Below, in pieces: positions 12,652-25,109 of a stretch of DNA of 64,000 bases. The first letter of the stretch is position 1. Each line of letters starts with the position of its first letter. The stretch covers positions 27,652 through 91,651 of the forward strand of contig MU616594.1 in NCBI GenBank assembly GCA_025201705.1, given 5' to 3'. The position numbers and the translations under genes were made by a program. The DNA is from Dissophora ornata. Taxonomy: Eukaryota > Mortierellomycota > Mortierellomycetes > Mortierellales > Mortierellaceae. The notes below the pieces were generated by a model. That model was not told where the DNA came from and made no database searches. It saw only the letters and a program-made list of their open reading frames with translations.

Positions 12652-13130
12652 TTGACATCGTTCTAGTATAAAATAAACCTTGGTGCAATCATTTGCTTGA
12701 AGTATCAATGCTAAAAACCGTGAATGAGGGCCGCTGTGTATGTGGCTGAAAGTCATTGCACATAGTTTTTGCCTGGAAATGACCCTCAGAAGCACTTGGT
12801 AGTAGTGGTCATTACTGAAAACCAATCCGTTAATCGCTGGCCCAAACACTATATTTCCCTGGTTCACTGAAGGATATCAAGGCCGTCAATGTGATTGATC
12901 ACTTTGCACTCAAGCCTAGTGGCCCTCAACTCATTGAGATCATCAGGAAGTCGTCTGTGCTGTGGAAACTCAAAGAGACGGTCGATAGCCATCCAAAATT
13001 CGTGCAAGCGAAGAGTTTTAGAAGTTGGCCGATGGGACAAAGGCGTTCTACGCGGACCCGCTCGTGGCGATCCGACAATAAAGCTGCCCACAAGTTTATT
13101 TGCATATTATTGGTTCTCAAGTGAGAATGA
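12652..13130. other. Intergenic, convergent 3' ends
   Basis: 479 bp between the 3' ends of the DGCR6-like and Nudix genes. It contains a poly(A) signal at 12672-12677 and otherwise only short uncoded frames. Confidence 0.5.
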
Positions 13131-14283
13131 CTACACGGGGAGTGACCACTCGATCTTCCCTTCAGCCTTGAGTGCGTGGAAGAGTGCCAGCGCACTGAGC
13201 AATTTTGCGTCTGGTGCGACCTTGTAGGCATCCTTCAGCTCGACCAAGGACAATGTGATACTCTCGCCAATATCCCGCAGTCCTCCAAGCCGGCCCTCCA
13301 GTGCCTGTAACTCATTCCACTCCATATCTATTAAAATGAAAGAGCAAAAAAGCGATATAAATGATCATCAGGAACATTTCTGCTGATTCACTACCCAATG
13401 TTATGACCATACCTTGACAGCTCACAAAGAGTCTCAGGAACTCGTCACATCCTCCTGCGGACGGGTACACTCCCTCCCAGTCAGACCCATAAGCGAGTTG
13501 CGTCATATCGATCAGCTTGTCGTGCTCCAATGTAATGCCGCACTCTTCCTTGAGCTCATCTGCGCACTTGCCCTTTATCCAGCCAATCATCAAAAGCACA
13601 GACATCTCAAATGTCAGCGAAGTTATTATTTATCTCGCAAATAGACTGCAAGTGCATCAAAGTTACTCCAAGCGTACCGCAAAATCGCCACTGCCATCCA
13701 GCATTCCGGCAGGGATCTCTGGAAACTCAAAGGATGGGATGGCAAGCCGGGGTTGCTTTGTAAGTACCACATGCTCTGAGACCGTACCTGAGGGGCTTTT
13801 GGATCTGATAATGAGAAGTACTGCTACGGCTCCACCGCGCTTTCCAGAGAGAAGATGTAAAGTTATTTGAGTACCACTGCCTGTCCCTTTTGTACACAGT
13901 ACATTGGCCATCTGCGTGGTCTATCGAGGCTTTATCTTTACCATGAAGACAAGTCCGGGGGGTTTCTTGCCTGACTCTGTAAGGTCTGCATCGACAGAGA
14001 GGTTGACGAAGCCAATTCGCAGTCCAAAATAGTCCACGTTCTTCACCTCAACTTTGTTCACTCTCACAGGTATTGTGGGTTTGTCCTCACTCGGTGGCGA
14101 AGAAGAGGCTCCTGCGTGAACACCATTGGAAGCTGAGTGTAGGGTGGCCTCTTCCTTGGCAAGGTTCTTAGCCCAATTCTGCAGGGGCTTGAACTCTGAT
14201 ACTAACTGGAGATTGATCTTGTCGGAGGCTGCCACCAATGGAATGGAGCGAGAGCCAACCTTGAGTGCGAATTTTCCTGCCAT
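13131..14283 (-). CDS. Nudix hydrolase, ADP-sugar diphosphatase type (NUDX14-like)
   Basis: Segments in transcription order: 14283-13942, 13911-13678, 13572-13413, 13327-13131, total 933 nt (310 residues). The C-terminal two thirds match plant NUDX14 ADP-sugar diphosphatase: PPGLVFM, AVAVLLIIRSK, VVLTKQPRLAIPSFEFPEIPAGMLDG, then a Nudix box running from GMLDG through a split exon to ADELKEECGI. The box keeps the catalytic EE pair, but the usual Arg before Glu is Asp. It should hydrolyse ADP-ribose or ADP-glucose to AMP and sugar phosphate with Mg2+. Oddity: between the first two segments there are only 30 bases (13912-13941). They begin GT, end AG and contain an in-frame TAG at 13921-13923. 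They are either a minute intron or a nonsense codon. The gene is divergent from DBP5. Confidence 0.78.
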
Positions 14284-14992
14284 CAGAGAGGGGGGAATGA
14301 GAAGAGGTCGAATGGAATCAAAACAAATGCGTGAACAACCGAAGCTGACGCACCAGCTGCGAAGGCGAGAGGAGCAAAACGCGCCAAGGTGATGCAGTAA
14401 GCGGTCACAAAATACGTATCCTGGACTACATTTCGACGCGTTTTGACTATTGGCGGTTGGGTCTTTTGCGGCATGCTCGATGTGGGCAGGGCTCCACTGG
14501 CGGACTACACGGAGATGGCTCGGTTTCCGGTTAACAAGAAGGTTGTCCTTGGGGCATTTCTGCACCCATAATAGGTCAACAGAATATGCAAAGATTATAG
14601 CCTCATATTTGCTGACAGGTACCGCTTTGGCTTGCAACGTTTGGGGACGTGCTGTATTCCTTCTACTCCTTGTTTTCGTCCTTCTCTTCTCCTCATCTTT
14701 TCTCTTCATCATCTTTTCTCCTTATCTTTTCCCTTCATCTTTTGTCTTCTCTTCTCGTCCTCTCTCTGCTGTTTGCATCTCTTCTTTTCTCTTCTCATCT
14801 CTTCTCTTCTGTTCTCCTCTCTTCTCCTTGTCTTCGACTTGCTCTATAATCCCCTTTATTCCAGAGCATTCATCTCCATAAGTGCTCTGCAGCAGTAGCT
14901 CGTGGAATTTCTCGCCCCATAAAAAGCGTACATCTATATAGACGTCGACCTTCCGAGAACCTGTGGTTTTATCCCCCAAAAATTTCGAGGCA
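14284..14992. promoter_or_regulatory. Divergent promoter region, Nudix / DBP5, with pyrimidine tract
   Basis: A 709-bp spacer between opposite start codons. Positions about 14655-14840 are almost pure C/T on the plus strand (TCTTCTC-like repeats), ending about 150 bp before the DBP5 start. Such CT tracts are common in fungal promoters and leaders. No TATA box is evident. Confidence 0.45.
14655..14840 (+). repeat. Polypyrimidine low-complexity tract
   Basis: About 185 bp of irregular CTT/TCTC repeats. Open frames here are artefacts of low complexity. Confidence 0.7.
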
Positions 14993-16794
14993 ATGTCGGT
15001 GGAAGCTGAGGAGTGTAAGTAATAGGCTTGCACCCGTGCGCACAAACTGCAGAAAAACGAAAGCTTAAAAATTGAATGCGATCACCTGCTGCGGATGTTT
15101 GGCAGATCAAGGCGCTCTGCATGCGATGCATGACGTCAATATCCGGCAGCAAAATCCTGATTCTATTCTTCACTCAGCCAGTACCTTCGAGGACTTAAAT
15201 TTGTATGTTTTAATATCGTCTTCACAGAAAAGCTTATGGGTTTTTTCGTGGAGCTTTATTTTAAAAAAAAAATCGATTCGTGATAATCTGTATTTACAGG
15301 AGTGAGGAGCTGAAGAAAGGTGTATACATGTGTGGATATGCGAGGCCTTCCAAGATCCAAGCACATGCATTGCCCCTGCTATTGCGAGATCCGCCAGAGC
15401 ACTTGATTGCTCAGGCCCAAACGGGAACTGGTAAGACAGCTGCATTTTCCTTGGCTATCTTGAGTCGCCTAGACTTCAGCGATCCTTCCAGTCAGGTAAT
15501 ATGCGCCTCTGCTTAACTACGAGCCGCATCACTGCTGCACCAGACTCAAACTGAATTCTCACTTCCACGACTTTCTCCGATGATTTGAAAAGGCGATTGT
15601 TTTGGCCCCATCAAGAGAACTTGCTCGTCAAATCTACGAAGTCATGAAGAAGCTCGCCAAGTATACCTCGGCCACTATCACTCAAGTTGTTCCTCAATGT
15701 TTGCGCCCCAATGAGCAAATACAGGGTCAAGTCCTTATTGGGACCCCGGGGAAAGTGAGCGACATGTTAAAGAGGACAATTTGCTCTGGAGACCGTAGAA
15801 CCTACATCGACAAGTCAAGGGTCAAGATGCTGGTGTTGGACGAGGCTGATTACCTGCTTGATTGTCAGGGGCTTGGCGATCAGAGTCTGAAACTCAAATT
15901 GTATGGAGTTCCTAACCCCATTGTGTACAGCTCTTGAAGGTGCCTTACATGACGTGGAGATTAATATTCAATATGTGCTTCCCATTTAGACTTTTGCCAA
16001 GAAACATCCAGCTCGTATTCTTCTCGGCCACTTGGGATGATGCCGTCCTCAGATTCGCAGAAAGTTTCATTGGCGGGCCAGCGAACAAGATTCGCTTAGA
16101 GACCTACCAGCTAACGTTGGAGTATGTCAAGCAGTTTTTTATCGACTGTGACAGCGAGGAGGACCGCTTTCGAGTTCTGGTTGGACTTTATGGCATTATG
16201 ACCATTTCTCAGAGCATTATCTTTGTCCAGGCAAGTTCACACCATTTTCTATTACTGCGTTGGGGCCTTTGGCACAACTCATGGATCTCTATACTTATTG
16301 CTACCTTGTATCTGCAGAGACGCGATGTCGCTGAAAGGGTTTCAAAACGCATGGTCGATCACGGTCACCAAGTTTCATTCTTGCACGGTCATTTGACTCC
16401 AAACGAGCGAGACGAGGTGATGGGCGCGTTTCGTAGCGGCCGTACAAAGGTTTTAGTCACGACTAATGTCCTTGCAAGAGGCATTGATGTTGAGAGAGTC
16501 AATATGATCATTAACTACGATCTTCCGATGAACAAGGAGAACAAGGCTGATCCTACGACTTATCTTCATCGCATTGGTCGCACTGGCAGATTTGGGCGTC
16601 TAGGCGTGTCTGTGAACTTTGTTCACGATCATTCGAGCCAGGAAGCATTGGAAGAATTTCAAAGCCATTTCCGCCATCAAATCTTGAAGGTCCCGATTGA
16701 TCTTGATGTAGCCGATGGCACAGTGATCGAAGATCAGGATGGTGCACGCCTCGAGAGAATGGAACTCTTCTTCAAGAAGGCAATGAAGGAATAA
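14993..16794 (+). CDS. DBP5: DEAD-box ATP-dependent RNA helicase Dbp5 (DDX19)
   Basis: Exons 14993-15014, 15106-15202, 15300-15495, 15593-15900, 15990-16230, 16318-16794. The sum is 1341 nt, or 446 residues, close to the family size. Motifs in order: Q motif ARPSKIQ, Walker A AQTGTGKT, Ia PSRELARQ, GTPGK, DEAD, SAT, FLHGHLTP, TTNVLARGIDVE and HRIGRTGRFG. Family-specific features are YxxKPSKIQ-like spacing, the GLGDQSLK segment after the DEAD motif, and DPTTYLHRIGRTGR. Dbp5 remodels mRNPs at the cytoplasmic face of the nuclear pore with Gle1 during mRNA export. The start was chosen at ATG 14993 because MSVEAEE followed by donor GTAAGT gives the right phase. The intron 16231-16317 has a GC donor (CAG|GCAAGT). 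The protein lacks the long N-terminal extension of some homologues. Confidence 0.93.
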
Positions 16795-16927
16795 GAGACA
16801 AGCATACGCGCCTCTCGCCTTGTCTCCGCCAGAACTTCTTTATTAAGCTCAACTGTTTGCTACATTAAAATGGTGTTTTTGCGCATGCGCGTATAAAAAG
16901 TAAAGAATATTTATGCAATGGATGTTA

Positions 16928-19900
16928 TTATTCGTCAGTGTCCTTGATCTCTCCTGCTTGGCGAGCGAGACTGAAGAAGAGCGAGTCAGGACGACGCAAA
17001 AGGGTCGCTGGTGACTCAAACTCTGCGACCCGACCCTTCTCTAGAACCAGGATCTTGTCAGAGTCCATGACAGTTTTGATGCGGTGAGCAATCGTGAGGA
17101 TAGTCCTGTCCTTGAACTCTTTGCGGATCGTCTTTTGAATTAGTTCATCCGTCTCTACGTCTACTGCAGCTGTAGCTTCATCTAGGATAAGAATCTTGGT
17201 CTTCCGAAGCAGAGCGCGAGCAAGGCATATCAGTGAACGCTGGCCCACTGAGAAGTTGTCGCCGTTCTGTGAAACCTTGAAGGACAATCCGCCAGCGAGG
17301 GACGATATATGTTCCTTCAAATGAGCGCGCTCCAGAGCCTCCCAAAGCTCAGCATCCTGCAATTCATCGAACGGATCCAAGTTCTCGCGGACAGTGCCGA
17401 CAAAGAGCGTGGGATCCTGAGGAATGATAGCCAAATGTTGACGGAGGTAATTCAAACCAACCGTAGAAATATCAATACCGTCGATCCAGATCGAGCCACC
17501 ATCCTCATCAACATCGACCTTTTCCAGATCAGCAACCCCATCTTTCTTGGTAGGATCCGCGTCCATATCAGCACCGTTGTGGCTTGCCTTGGCCCAATGG
17601 CTGTTGGCCGCCTCGATTATACGGAACAAAGCGAGCGTCAATGAAGACTTGCCTGCACCGGTTCTGCCGACAATTCCAACCTTCTCGGCTGGCTGGACCT
17701 CGAACGAAATGTTCCTAATAACAAGGTCAAGTCCTTCACGATAACGAGTTGAGTAGTTCCTGAACTCGACGCGACCCTCGCCTGGCCAGTTCACGGGTAA
17801 AGTCACATCTGTGATGGCAGGTGCCTCGGGGTTTTTGTTGGCGTACTCGTCCACACGTTCGACCGCAACAAGTTGATTCTGTAGTTACATGCAAAAATGT
17901 CGTTTGGTTTAACTCTCTGCTTAGCCATTGGTACGTCTCTCCGCTCAGGATTAAATACACGGAAACTTACATTCAGATCGCAGTAAGATCTGACGAGCCA
18001 AGTGATATCTTGAGTGACGGATAAGGCATACGATAAAGCAAGACCGGCATTAGCGGAGCTCAATGAATTTCTGCTCAAAACAGCAAAGAGAGCAGCAGCT
18101 AGTACGATCACGGCACCCAAGCCCTCAAGACGAATCTGAAGCCAACGGTTAGCAATGACCCAGGAAAAGTAGGCGTTGGCAGCAATGTCAGCCTTGGCAG
18201 CATTGTCAGCAATGAATCGATCATTTGCAGCAAGAGCACGGATCGTGGTTACTCCGGTCAAGGTTTCACTGAAATGCTGGTAGATTGGCGACTTTGACAC
18301 AGAGTCGATTCGTTTCAAAGAACGACTCGATCTGATGTAAAAGCTCTGGACGAGCAGATAGACGACAACTAGAGGAGGGACAATAGCCAAGAAGATGGGG
18401 GTTGTGGTACCGATGACGATAATTGTTCCAAAGACCGAGGCACTGCAAATGAAGACGTTGATAAAGTTCCAGGGCGTCAGTTCGTCCACGGAAAAGATGT
18501 CGCTCGAAAACCGGTTAACGATTCTTCCCAGAGGGGTCGTGTCAAAGAAGGACATAGGGAGGCGGAGTAACTTTGTCAAGAGGCGCTCATGTAGACGTGT
18601 GGATGCGCGCACCGCAGCGATCACCATGGCAACGTATGTAACGGTAATATTCATTAGCATATAGGCGACAACCAATGCAGCGTACACGCCCAGGAATTCG
18701 CCAATTGTGTGGCTGCCAGTCCCTGCAACAGTCGTCCAATATTTCAACCATAGATTCGTTCCAATCTATATGTCAACAAATAAAGCTGTCAGTGTCAAAA
18801 CTCCTTTTGGTACAGATCGATGTTGTCATTTGCTAAAACTCATTCGTACTTGAAGTGCTTGTCCACCCACAAAGAGGATGACAACAAATACAGCCCATCT
18901 GTACGAAGCTGCTTTAGCGTAGATTGTGTACACGTCCCACGAGACGCTTCCGTGAACCATCTTTTCTTCAGCGATCAACTCTGCCTTGTCATCCTTCTTG
19001 GGCGTCACCGTTTTGGCGTCCTTATCGTTCCCATCTTCTGTCGAGGCATCCGTGGTGTCATCGTCCTGCTCGCCATCATCTCCCTTATCCTTTTTCTCCT
19101 TGCATTTCTTGCCCTCATTGACCGAGTAATCTGTGATCAATTGATAGAACGAGCCTCTGGCCCCCATTAGAGTATCATACTGTCCAACTTCGTTGATTGA
19201 TCCATCCTTGATAACCACGATCTGGTCAGCTTGCTCCAAGTGGTGGATAGCATGAGTAACGAGAACACGGGTCTTGTCCTTGAGCAATCCATTTGGTCCG
19301 ATCAAGTTCTGCCAAAGGTGCTGATCCACGTGAGCATCAACAGCGCTCAGAGGATCATCCAATAGGTATACATCAGCATCTTCATAGGCAGCACGGGCTA
19401 GCGAGACGCGCTGTTTCTGGCCACCAGAGAGGTTGATGCCGCGCTCTCCGATCTCAGTCATGTCGCCAGCTGGAAGCATCTCGATATCCGGTAAAAGACC
19501 ACAAGCCATCAAAATATGGTCATACCGCTTCTGGTCGAATGTGTTTCCGAAAAGAATGTTGTCCCTGAGGGTCGCATTGATGATCCAAGCCGTCTGGGCC
19601 ACATATGCTAAACGTCCGTAGACCTTGACACTGCCTTGCCGCTTATACATGTCACCGATTACCGCGTTCAACAGAGATGTCTTTCCTTGACCAACTCTTC
19701 CGACAATGGCGGTCAAGTTTCCACGGGCGATCGTAAGATTGATATCTGTTAGCGTTGGTCCATAATCCTTCTCGATAGGGACAGGCGTTTCGGGGATGGG
19801 TTTGCCAGCCTTGCGAGCCTCCTTCTCCAGTTGCTTTTGCTTCTTGGCTTCCTGTTTCTCGCGGGTTCGTTTCTCTTTTTCGGTCTCAACCTCAGGTCCT

Positions 19901-22300
19901 TCAGGTTCCCAGGCAAAGATTGCGTCTTTGATGTCGATGACAGGCACGGAGGGATCCTCAGGCAAGGTCTTTATTGACTCTGTGGTCGAGCCGGAAATCT
20001 CTTCCGCAAGCAAAAACCTTTGGATGCGCTGCGACGCAACAGTAATGCTGATCGTCAAGGCGATGATATGAGATAGCATTCCAATCGGGCGATTGAGCAT
20101 GCCAAACAAACTGATCGAGACGAAGATCCTTTGAGGATTGATATCGCCAGGAGTGAAGTTTGGTCCTCCGACAGTGGCATAGACGGCGAACGAGACCAGT
20201 GAGACGAGCAAGGGCATCGCCTGGAACATGATGGACATGAAAGAGAAAACCGTTCCAATCTTTCGGAGCATGGAGAGCTCACGATTCCTGAATAGGCGCA
20301 CACGCTCCATAAACGAATCCTCCCATCCATACAGCTTGATAATTTTGATACCAGAGAGAACTATTATTTTTTTAGGAAGTAAAATGTTAGCAATCACCCT
20401 CTCTCAAGTCATCCGTGAACCATGCAAAAAAAATAGCCATTAAAATTGAGCCCTACTCTCGTTCATAAGACGGACTCTCTGATCCATAGCCTCGAGTTTC
20501 GCAGACTTTGCTTTCGTGTAGACTCTTGCGATAACGCCTTGCACAGGAATCATGATAATAATGGTTCCCAGTCCTACAAACACGCTCCAGCCGATCTGTT
20601 GATATACTAAAAAAAGCATCGCAAAAATAAAAGCAGGGAAAAGCGTCAGCGAAAAAAAAGGTTGATCCCGTCCTTAGAAAAAATGCTCATACTTTGAATG
20701 CAATTGCTTTCTTACACAACCAGAGAGCGATGGCCATTTCGTAACTATATGACGCCCGGGAGGACAGGATATTGAGATGTTAGAACTAAGTATTGAACGC
20801 CGGATACTTTCTGACATTAAATGGGAAGCGAAGGAAGTGACATACGGAATTGAGATATACATCGCCAAGAAAGAGGCGACATCAGGCCAGCGCTCAGCAT
20901 CCACCGACATGTGATTGTTGATCTCACCGGCGGTACTCTTTTGTTTGGCAGCACTCGAGAGTCTGAGAGACTTTCGATAGATCATAGCGATCAATGCGGT
21001 TCTAGCCTCAATTCCTATGTTCATGGACGCTTGGAAGTACTGCGCCATGAAAAACGAGTTGAGCAAGGATGCGAAGAACATGCCGAATGCCAGGATGATG
21101 CCCAAACTCACAGGCTGTGGGTCGGGGGTTGCATAGGATCCAATGAATCCCAAGATTGAGTTGAGGAGGGTTGGGAGCACATATGTAAGTGTCGACGCGG
21201 CAATGCGGTAAACCATGACAGGACCCCAATCCCAGCCGTAAGCGGTGATGACAGTCCAGAACAGATTCGGTTTCTCGCCCTTCGCTTTGGCTTTTTCCAC
21301 GTTCTTCTCCCATTTACTGTTCAACAGCTCGTAACTGTACTGCGTCTTGATCCTGGTAGGCAACATACCGACGATGTCCTTCGCCGCCAATGGGGCTTTG
21401 TAGCCCTGAGAAACGATAGGCTGCAGGAAATGGAACGAGAGTCGCGAAAAGAGATTGGCTTTTTCGTATTGACTGGCATTGCTCTTGATCTGGACTTGGG
21501 TGCGCCCACGTGGCCAAGCCTCGAAAACAAACCCGACAAAGTTGAGCCCGAAGAAAATGATAAAAGCTTTGAATTGGCTTTGGTCGGTTTCGTCCAACAT
21601 CGACATGGTGCGGATGTTGATCGCCGAGGCGACAAGCGAGAAAAGGTAGAAGAAGAAAATCAAAAAGCTGGAGCGGATTGCTTGCAGATGTTGAAAGTAG
21701 TTCAATACGATGGCGGATGTCTATGTGTGTGATGAAATAAATGGGACGTTTAGTTTTCGTTATAGACCCTCCAACTAGGCATGCCAAATACAATAAAATG
21801 GGAGTACAAAAGCGCATATCCCATTTCATATTCCCTCACGTACCCAGGCTAGGAGCATGCAAACGGTGGCAAACATGGTCGCAGGTGCATAGTCAACCTG
21901 CTTCAGCAAGGCTGCTCTGGCGATCAAGGCAGCGACGCTGGCCAACATAAATAACTGCGTTGGCCAGTAGATCAAATTAGTGCGTCCTAGATTGTGTGGT
22001 TTGCCATGTCGCCACATATAAAAGGTGCTGTAGGGAATAGCGATCAAAGCGACGAGAGAAGGGAGGGCCAAAAGAATGGTGTTTTCGACACAGGGGGTCA
22101 AATCTGGTCGCAGATGACTTGTAGGGCCCTACGGTGTACAATAAGAGTGAAGAGAGGCGTTAGATTGAAAACAAAGTCGACTGCTTTTGATTGCAGTCGT
22201 GCTTGCTGCTGTGTCTGTTGTCAGTGTGGTGGCAGTGTTGAGAAGGGTGTCAATAACTTACCCATCCTTCCGAATCGTTGCAGAAGGCGTCAACACCCAT
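16928..22300 (-). CDS. ABC transporter subfamily C (MRP/Ycf1-like), full length
   Basis: Eight exons in transcription order: 22300-22262, 22128-21844, 21720-20846, 20744-20716, 20606-20457, 20360-18850, 18765-17971, 17878-16928. The sum is 4635 nt, or 1544 residues. The layout TMD0-TMD1-NBD1-TMD2-NBD2 is that of long ABCC proteins. The N-terminus reads [15 protein letters not shown], typical of the family. NBD1 has Walker [10 protein letters not shown], signature [14 protein letters not shown] and Walker [13 protein letters not shown] (Asp where the catalytic Glu would be, as usual in ABCC NBD1). NBD2 has GRTGAGKSS, signature [13 protein letters not shown] and [12 protein letters not shown] with Glu. 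NBD2 carries an acidic insert of about 35 residues after the Walker A helix, and there is a Lys/Glu-rich linker before TMD2. It probably exports glutathione conjugates or other organic anions at the vacuole or plasma membrane. One exon is only 29 bases. Confidence 0.93.
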
Positions 22301-24350
22301 AATGTGAGAGGTAGAGGGGGTGGGACAAAAGGTTGAGCTTTCTGTGTAGGCTGGTAACGACTAGAAGTGTACTCCTCCTGAGATCGAAGATCAAACGATT
22401 GAGATGTTTGAGAATGGCTGCGGCGATCGATCAGAGCGAAAGAAGAGGACAACGCAATTGCGGGCATTGTCTCGCTTTTTATGCGAGAGCGGTCTGCCAC
22501 CGAGCTCGACAGGGTCACTCAATTGACAGCGGCACGAAAATGGAAAGAATAGCGTTTCGATTTCTAATCCACGTAATCGCGTTGCGTGGCCCTGGTACAC
22601 AAAGCCTATTAACAGAGCATGGGGAAGCCCAGATCGAGGAGCGCAAACTAAAAAATTTAAAATTGGAAACACGCCAGATCGATTCTCTGCTCGAGAACAA
22701 AGTGGGTGGCATCATCTCTCCTCATCGTCAAACTAAAATATTACAGTCATAACTCGATTTTCAATTCCATGATACGATGTCTTCTTGGCATATGTGGCAA
22801 AAGAGTGCTACGACACTGCAATGGTATTTCTAGATGATTTCACGCTGATGACAAATTGAAAGTAGGTTTCATTTTGACCCACCGGCGTGTTGCATACAAC
22901 TCCTGAGGCCCGAGAAAAAGACACTGGCGCAATAGAACATGTTGTCTATGTACGTAAATTAAGCCTTTTTAAGGTTCCAACTGCAGGAGAGGCCACGCAA
23001 TGCATTCTTTTTATATTTTGTTCGGTCTTTGCTCTGGTATATTCCATCTGGTATAGATCATGTTTGGCCTATTGCTGACCCGTCTGACAGCGCACAATCC
23101 ACCACCCAATTGCCCATTGGCTTTTTGTGGAGAGCTGTTTAGACTATCGCTTCCAACGAGCTGTCTGCACATCTTTGTTAAAGAGCTGCGGAGTATTACC
23201 AAGGACAGAATGAACTGCAGAACAGCCGCCGGGGATTGGATCAAGGCCACGGTGTACGTCCACTTTAATCTAAAACAGGAAGTGTAAAAAAAAAAAAAAA
23301 GACTGCGCTGCATCTCATACCCTCCTACGCAAAGGCTTCCGTAGTAAATAAAAATCAACGGGCCGCGTCAGAGCTTTCTTCGATAAAGGGATGAGCAGTT
23401 CGATTACTCTCCCGCCGATTGTTTACACCAGCGTTTTTTGTCCTTCTGGCTTGACCCCCTTCGGACAACATTAGGGCTTCACTGGACGCTATCAATATGA
23501 GAACACGGGCGATAGCACAATGGCGTAAAATAAGGCCTTTTGTAAAGACGCGTCATATATACAAAATCTCGTTCTTGTCCGTTGGGAAAAGCGTACATCC
23601 ATAAGAATAGCTCTTTCCCAGGACATCGGTATTCGACGGTCACCGCCTGAATTTTTTTTTTTTTTTTGCACATAGAAGTAACCGGATGTTCTCGTTCCCA
23701 TTTGACAGTATCGACCGCTCCAGATAGCAGAACCCCAGAGTTCTTCTATCGCCTTCACGAACCGCCCAGCCGTGAATCCGTGAATGTCATTATCGCTCTC
23801 GTGGCATTAAACGTGCGCTTCTAACCTCTGTGAACATAATAGAGCCATCATCTTGTCTGTCCTTGGTCGCTGGACGTCCTTTATCCCGTCAATGCGACCT
23901 ACAAACGAGTTTCAAATCGCATCCGCAGCAGCAGTAAAATCGACCTCCTCTGTCTACGTTTTTCGCGCCCCCCTACACAATGAAGGTATCCACTGACACT
24001 ACATAACTAGTCGCAACTATTGCCACACCTCCTTTTTTTTTATAATTACGACCCACGAAGACATGCTAACCCTCGACAAGGTGACTAAAATCAACATCAT
24101 AATTTTTTTTTGGGAGAATGACCCTCCATTGCCCCTCCTCCCCCTGTGGATCGTTTACATGTGGCTTAATAGAGGGATCGATTGCTCCTCCATACCTTCA
24201 CAAACCATTCCCTCTTTCTTTTTTCCACTCCTGATAACTGGTAATAAATGCGCTGGATACTAGATTCGCTTGTTATATCTATTGTCTTCGAAGTTACGAC
24301 AAGCAGTGTTTAAATATCTATAAAAATCGTTCACTTGATCGATGTCGATA
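22301..24350. other. Gene-poor intergenic region
   Basis: About 2 kb upstream of the ABCC gene. It contains only short unconserved frames, A/T runs (23287-23300, 23653-23667, 24112-24119) and no recognisable domain. The first few hundred bases must include the ABCC promoter. Confidence 0.4.
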
Positions 24351-24960
24351 ACTTCTGGAGAAAGTCAGTTACTATGACTTTTTGGAAAAGAATGGATTAG
24401 GGGCCTCATGCTAGAGTCACGTAAAGCAGACTTCATTGAATTCATGAGGTCGGATGACGCATTTATTGGTAAGGGTTTTGATGCTGTGGATATTTCGCAT
24501 CTGGAGGAAATGCCGACTCCAGAGGATGTTAATGAGGGCTGCAAGGCTTTAAATAACCCGAACGCGGAGAACAGCCTTGTCTTGACGTCCAGAATAGGCG
24601 CATTTTCTTTCGCTGCCCTGCAAATCTGTCGCATAGTAATATATCCAGAGAGCAGATCGCCTCTACGATGCTGATTTTTCTGCGTGGCTCAATAGAACTC
24701 TCACATACGAGCATGGCATTGCAGCCAAACAGTTTCCAACAGCTGTCGACACTCAACTGTATTTAGGTATTGCTGGTGAGTGGATTGACGATTTGGCCAA
24801 GAAACAGAAGTGCAAAAAATGGAAGTTCGCACAGGTTATGGCGACAGGAAAAAAGATCGTAGCAGCGAACGGTGATGGACAAGTGTTCGATGAAGCAATG
24901 TCTACTCTCGTCAACCTGGCGGACCGCGTGCAAAAACGAAAGGGCGGATTACTCGACTAA
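24351..24960 (+). pseudogene. Broken gene of unknown family
   Basis: Three protein-like stretches lie in order in different frames: one near 24375 (YDFLEKNGLGAS), 24408-24640 (ESRKADFIEFMRSDDAFIGK, GFDAVDISHLEEMPTPEDVN, SFAALQICR) and 24655-24960 (DRLYDADFSAWLNRTLTYEH ... GEWIDDLAKKQKCKKWKF ... VQKRKGGLLD stop). The composition looks like real protein and the order is collinear, so this is probably one gene with frameshifts or an unrecognised intron near 24645. I do not recognise the family. It may belong to a lineage-specific multicopy family, since it sits beside repeats and an assembly gap. Confidence 0.4.
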
Positions 24961-25109
24961 CGACGTGAGAGATCCAACTGTTGTGAACACGAACGGCGCA
25001 CCAAGAAGAAGATAAGGCAAGTACAGAACAGGGGAAGAACCCAAAGTCCGCTTGCAAGTCGAAGGTCACTAAGCCAGAACCGCCTCCAAAGACGAAACAC
25101 GCTTTTTTT

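Noticed and set aside
14632..14898. Hydrophobic Phe/Leu/Ser-rich open frames on the plus strand
   Set aside because: Produced by the C/T low-complexity tract between two divergent genes; no start context or homology.
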